Shown piece after piece: positions 32,714-33,720 of a DNA stretch of 33,720 nt. The stretch covers positions 1 to 33,720 of the forward strand of contig CALVXP010000007.1 of assembly GCA_944371525.1 (NCBI GenBank), given 5' to 3'. Both the position numbers and the translations under genes were made by a program. Positions within the stretch are counted from its first letter, which is position 1. Every line of letters begins with the position of its first letter. Origin of the DNA: an uncultured Bacilli bacterium. Lineage in GTDB: Bacteria > Bacillota_I > Bacilli_A > RF39 > UBA660. The notes under the pieces were generated by a model, which ran no database searches, had not been told where the DNA came from, and was given only the letters and a program-made list of their open reading frames with translations.

Positions 32714-33236
32714 ATTCATGAGTTTGTTCTGCTGAGGCATGAATATAACCGGAATATGATTTTCCTATATATGTATTATCTACAATAGCACCATCTACCC
32801 ATACATAAATTGTATAAGTAACTAATGACTTAGTTAAATTTACAGTTGCTAATTCAATTGTTCCATCAGTTACATTACCACTTGATACTTCTGAACTACC
32901 ATTATAAACAGCATATTTAACAGCACCATCCGCTAAACTTATTGCATTACCAGAACTGTTAGTAGTTAATTTAATAGTTCCTGTTCCTCCTATATTACAA
33001 CCAGAATCTATTCCTATTTGTACAGTAGTAGTTTTACCACCACTATAATTTGCCGAAGGAGTTATTTGACCAGATATATTTTGTCCATTAACATAATTTA
33101 TAGTAAAACATTCAGTTGTTCCTCCCAAAATAGTATTACCACTAGTCCATGTAAACCATGCATAAGTAAGACCCGCTATTAAAGCAATAAATGCTAACAC
33201 TCCTATTACGGTTCCTATAAGCTTATGTTTCTCCAT
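32712..33236 (-). CDS. SipW-type secreted protein (TasA/camelysin-like)
   Basis: A 174-aa protein from ATG 33236, which has AGAGGTGA 6 nt upstream; an 18-codon in-frame extension lacks a site. The signal region KLIGTVIGVLAFIALIAGLTYAWFTW is of the same kind as in the DGR target. A beta-rich domain follows, with two Cys (in TECFTIN and DSGCNIGG) and the end YTIYVWVDGAIVD, a segment also seen in the DGR target (KLYIWIDG). It is likely exported and assembled at the surface, perhaps as a filament or matrix component. No DGR variable region is present. Confidence 0.8.
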   Translation of the reverse strand: MEKHKLIGTVIGVLAFIALIAGLTYAWFTWTSGNTILGGTTECFTINYVNGQNISGQITPSANYSGGKTTTVQIGIDSGCNIGGTGTIKLTTNSSGNAISLADGAVKYAVYNGSSEVSSGNVTDGTIELATVNLTKSLVTYTIYVWVDGAIVDNTYIGKSYSGYIHASAEQTHE

Positions 33237-33346
33237 GAGTATCACCTCTACAATAATAAGAATACCATAAATTGACTTAAAAAACAACATTTATATTTAA
33301 ATAAAATACTGTTTTTAATTTTTTTTCTTTTTTTTTAAAATTAGTA

Positions 33347-33375
33347 TTGACAAAAAGATGAACTTCCATTATTAT
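33347..33375 (+). promoter_or_regulatory. Strong sigma-A-type promoter of a candidate small RNA
   Basis: TTGACA (33347-33352), exactly 17 nt, TATTAT (33370-33375). A long A/T tract lies upstream (33311-33340), as in UP elements. No open frame with a ribosome binding site follows. Confidence 0.65.
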
Positions 33376-33381
33376 ATTAAT

Positions 33382-33475
33382 CACCAATTCAAATTTTAAG
33401 CGAATTGGTGCTAGTATCACACTAGCCAACCCCTTTTTATTCTTTTTGGAAGAGACTCTTCGGAGTCTCTTTTGT
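33382..33475 (+). ncRNA. Candidate ~95-nt structured small RNA
   Basis: The transcript from the promoter above would contain a 9-bp hairpin CACCAATTC/GAATTGGTG (33382-33410) and a hairpin GCTAGT-ATCAC-ACTAGC (33410-33426). A C/T-rich single-stranded stretch follows, then the terminator hairpin at 33450-33471. No coding frame is apparent and I do not recognise the class. The hairpins could instead belong to the right end of the adjacent insertion sequence. Confidence 0.45.
33449..33475 (+). terminator. Terminator with UUCG tetraloop
   Basis: AAGAGACTC-TTCG-GAGTCTCTT, a 9-bp stem with a C(UUCG)G loop on the plus strand, followed by TTTGTTTT. The T-run is on the plus strand only, so it serves a plus-strand transcript. 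Confidence 0.8.
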
Positions 33476-33503
33476 TTTATGTATAATTATGAAAAGAACA
33501 AAA

Positions 33504-33624
33504 GTCAAAATAAATTTTGACTAACTTACCTCACGGTAAGTTTTTTCTACTTCACAAGAATTTATATTCCTCCATAGACCAGTTTCGGATAGTCGCTACC
33601 CTACTTATATTAAATCGTCAAAAT
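33504..33624 (-). ncRNA. Candidate omega-RNA/right end of an IS200/IS605-type element
   Basis: Downstream of the tnpB stop, the minus strand carries GGGTAGCGACTATCCGAAAC, then GTCTATGGAGGAATATAAA. This resembles the conserved 3' flank of many TnpB genes that encodes the guide-RNA scaffold. Two hairpins follow: AACTTACC/GGTAAGTT (33523-33542) and GTCAAAAT/ATTTTGAC (33504-33521). The element end and guide would lie near or just below 33504. Boundaries are inferred from pattern memory. Confidence 0.45.
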
Positions 33625-33720
33625 TTATGACATCATTAGTTCCCTTTCGTAAATTTTAATATATATCTTTAATCCTTCACACATTATATTTATTGCTGCA
33701 TTTAAATCTCTATCATGTGT
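33625..33720 (-). CDS. tnpB: TnpB (IS200/IS605 family), C-terminal end, truncated by window
   Basis: The last 31 codons of a minus-strand gene that enters from the right edge. They read THDRDLNAAINIMCEGLKI and then a short tail ending MMS-stop. HDRDLNAAINI is the C-terminal RuvC-III-like signature (DRDxNAAxNI) of TnpB, an RNA-guided nuclease carried by IS200/IS605 and IS607 elements. The rest of the gene, and any tnpA, lies outside the window, so intactness cannot be judged. Confidence 0.85.
   Translation of the reverse strand, partial: THDRDLNAAINIMCEGLKIYIKIYERELMMS

Noticed and set aside
32712-33236. A second DGR target
   Set aside because: No segment matches TR, and the C terminus lacks GLRPVISL and the lectin-like domain.

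Overview
The window is a low-GC, standard-code chromosomal segment from an endospore-forming Firmicute. It looks like an uncultured gut Bacilli or Clostridia-like lineage. The evidence is the very AT-rich sequence with AGGAGG-type ribosome binding sites, a spoIIGA-sigE pair, a T-box leader in front of leuS, and SipW-type secreted proteins. Most genes lie on the minus strand. I cannot name the species.

Layout. 1-1.5 kb: a possible spore or surface protein converges on a type III toxin-antitoxin locus (toxN with the tandem-repeat RNA antitoxin toxI). 1.5-6.7 kb: a five-gene minus-strand operon for wall or polysaccharide modification (NodB-type deacetylase, SGNH hydrolase, DUF4358 protein, MBOAT O-acyltransferase, DHHW protein). 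6.7-9.3 kb: scpA-scpB-pdp. 9.5-11.2 kb: an unknown membrane protein, a small HTH regulator and a small unknown gene. 11.2-16.6 kb: sigE/spoIIGA, parE, an NlpC/P60 hydrolase, an unknown Cys protein, a Nudix hydrolase and tRNA-Leu(CAA). 16.6-23.5 kb: a dicarboxylate-type symporter, a Sel1-repeat protein, rpoZ, an unknown gene, and leuS with a small membrane protein behind a T-box. 23.4-25.8 kb: a GH31-family protein that appears to have lost both catalytic aspartates.

25.9-30.1 kb is the most striking part: a complete diversity-generating retroelement (DGR). It holds a MutS-I-like accessory gene, avd and a DGR-type reverse transcriptase in an overlapping operon, plus a template repeat (TR) and a target gene whose C-terminal variable region (VR) matches the TR. 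By my hand alignment 22 of 30 TR/VR substitutions fall at template adenines. All three transcription units carry the same inverted-repeat motif, TATTC-N5-GAATA, about 55-65 bp upstream of their starts. A divergent HTH regulator gene beside the RT operon is broken by a single-base frameshift. Together these suggest a DGR regulon whose local regulator may have been lost.

30.2-33.7 kb: a 50-aa membrane mini-protein, RecD2 helicase, a second SipW-type secreted protein, a candidate ~95-nt small RNA with its own promoter and terminator, and the 3' end of an IS200/IS605-type tnpB at the window edge.
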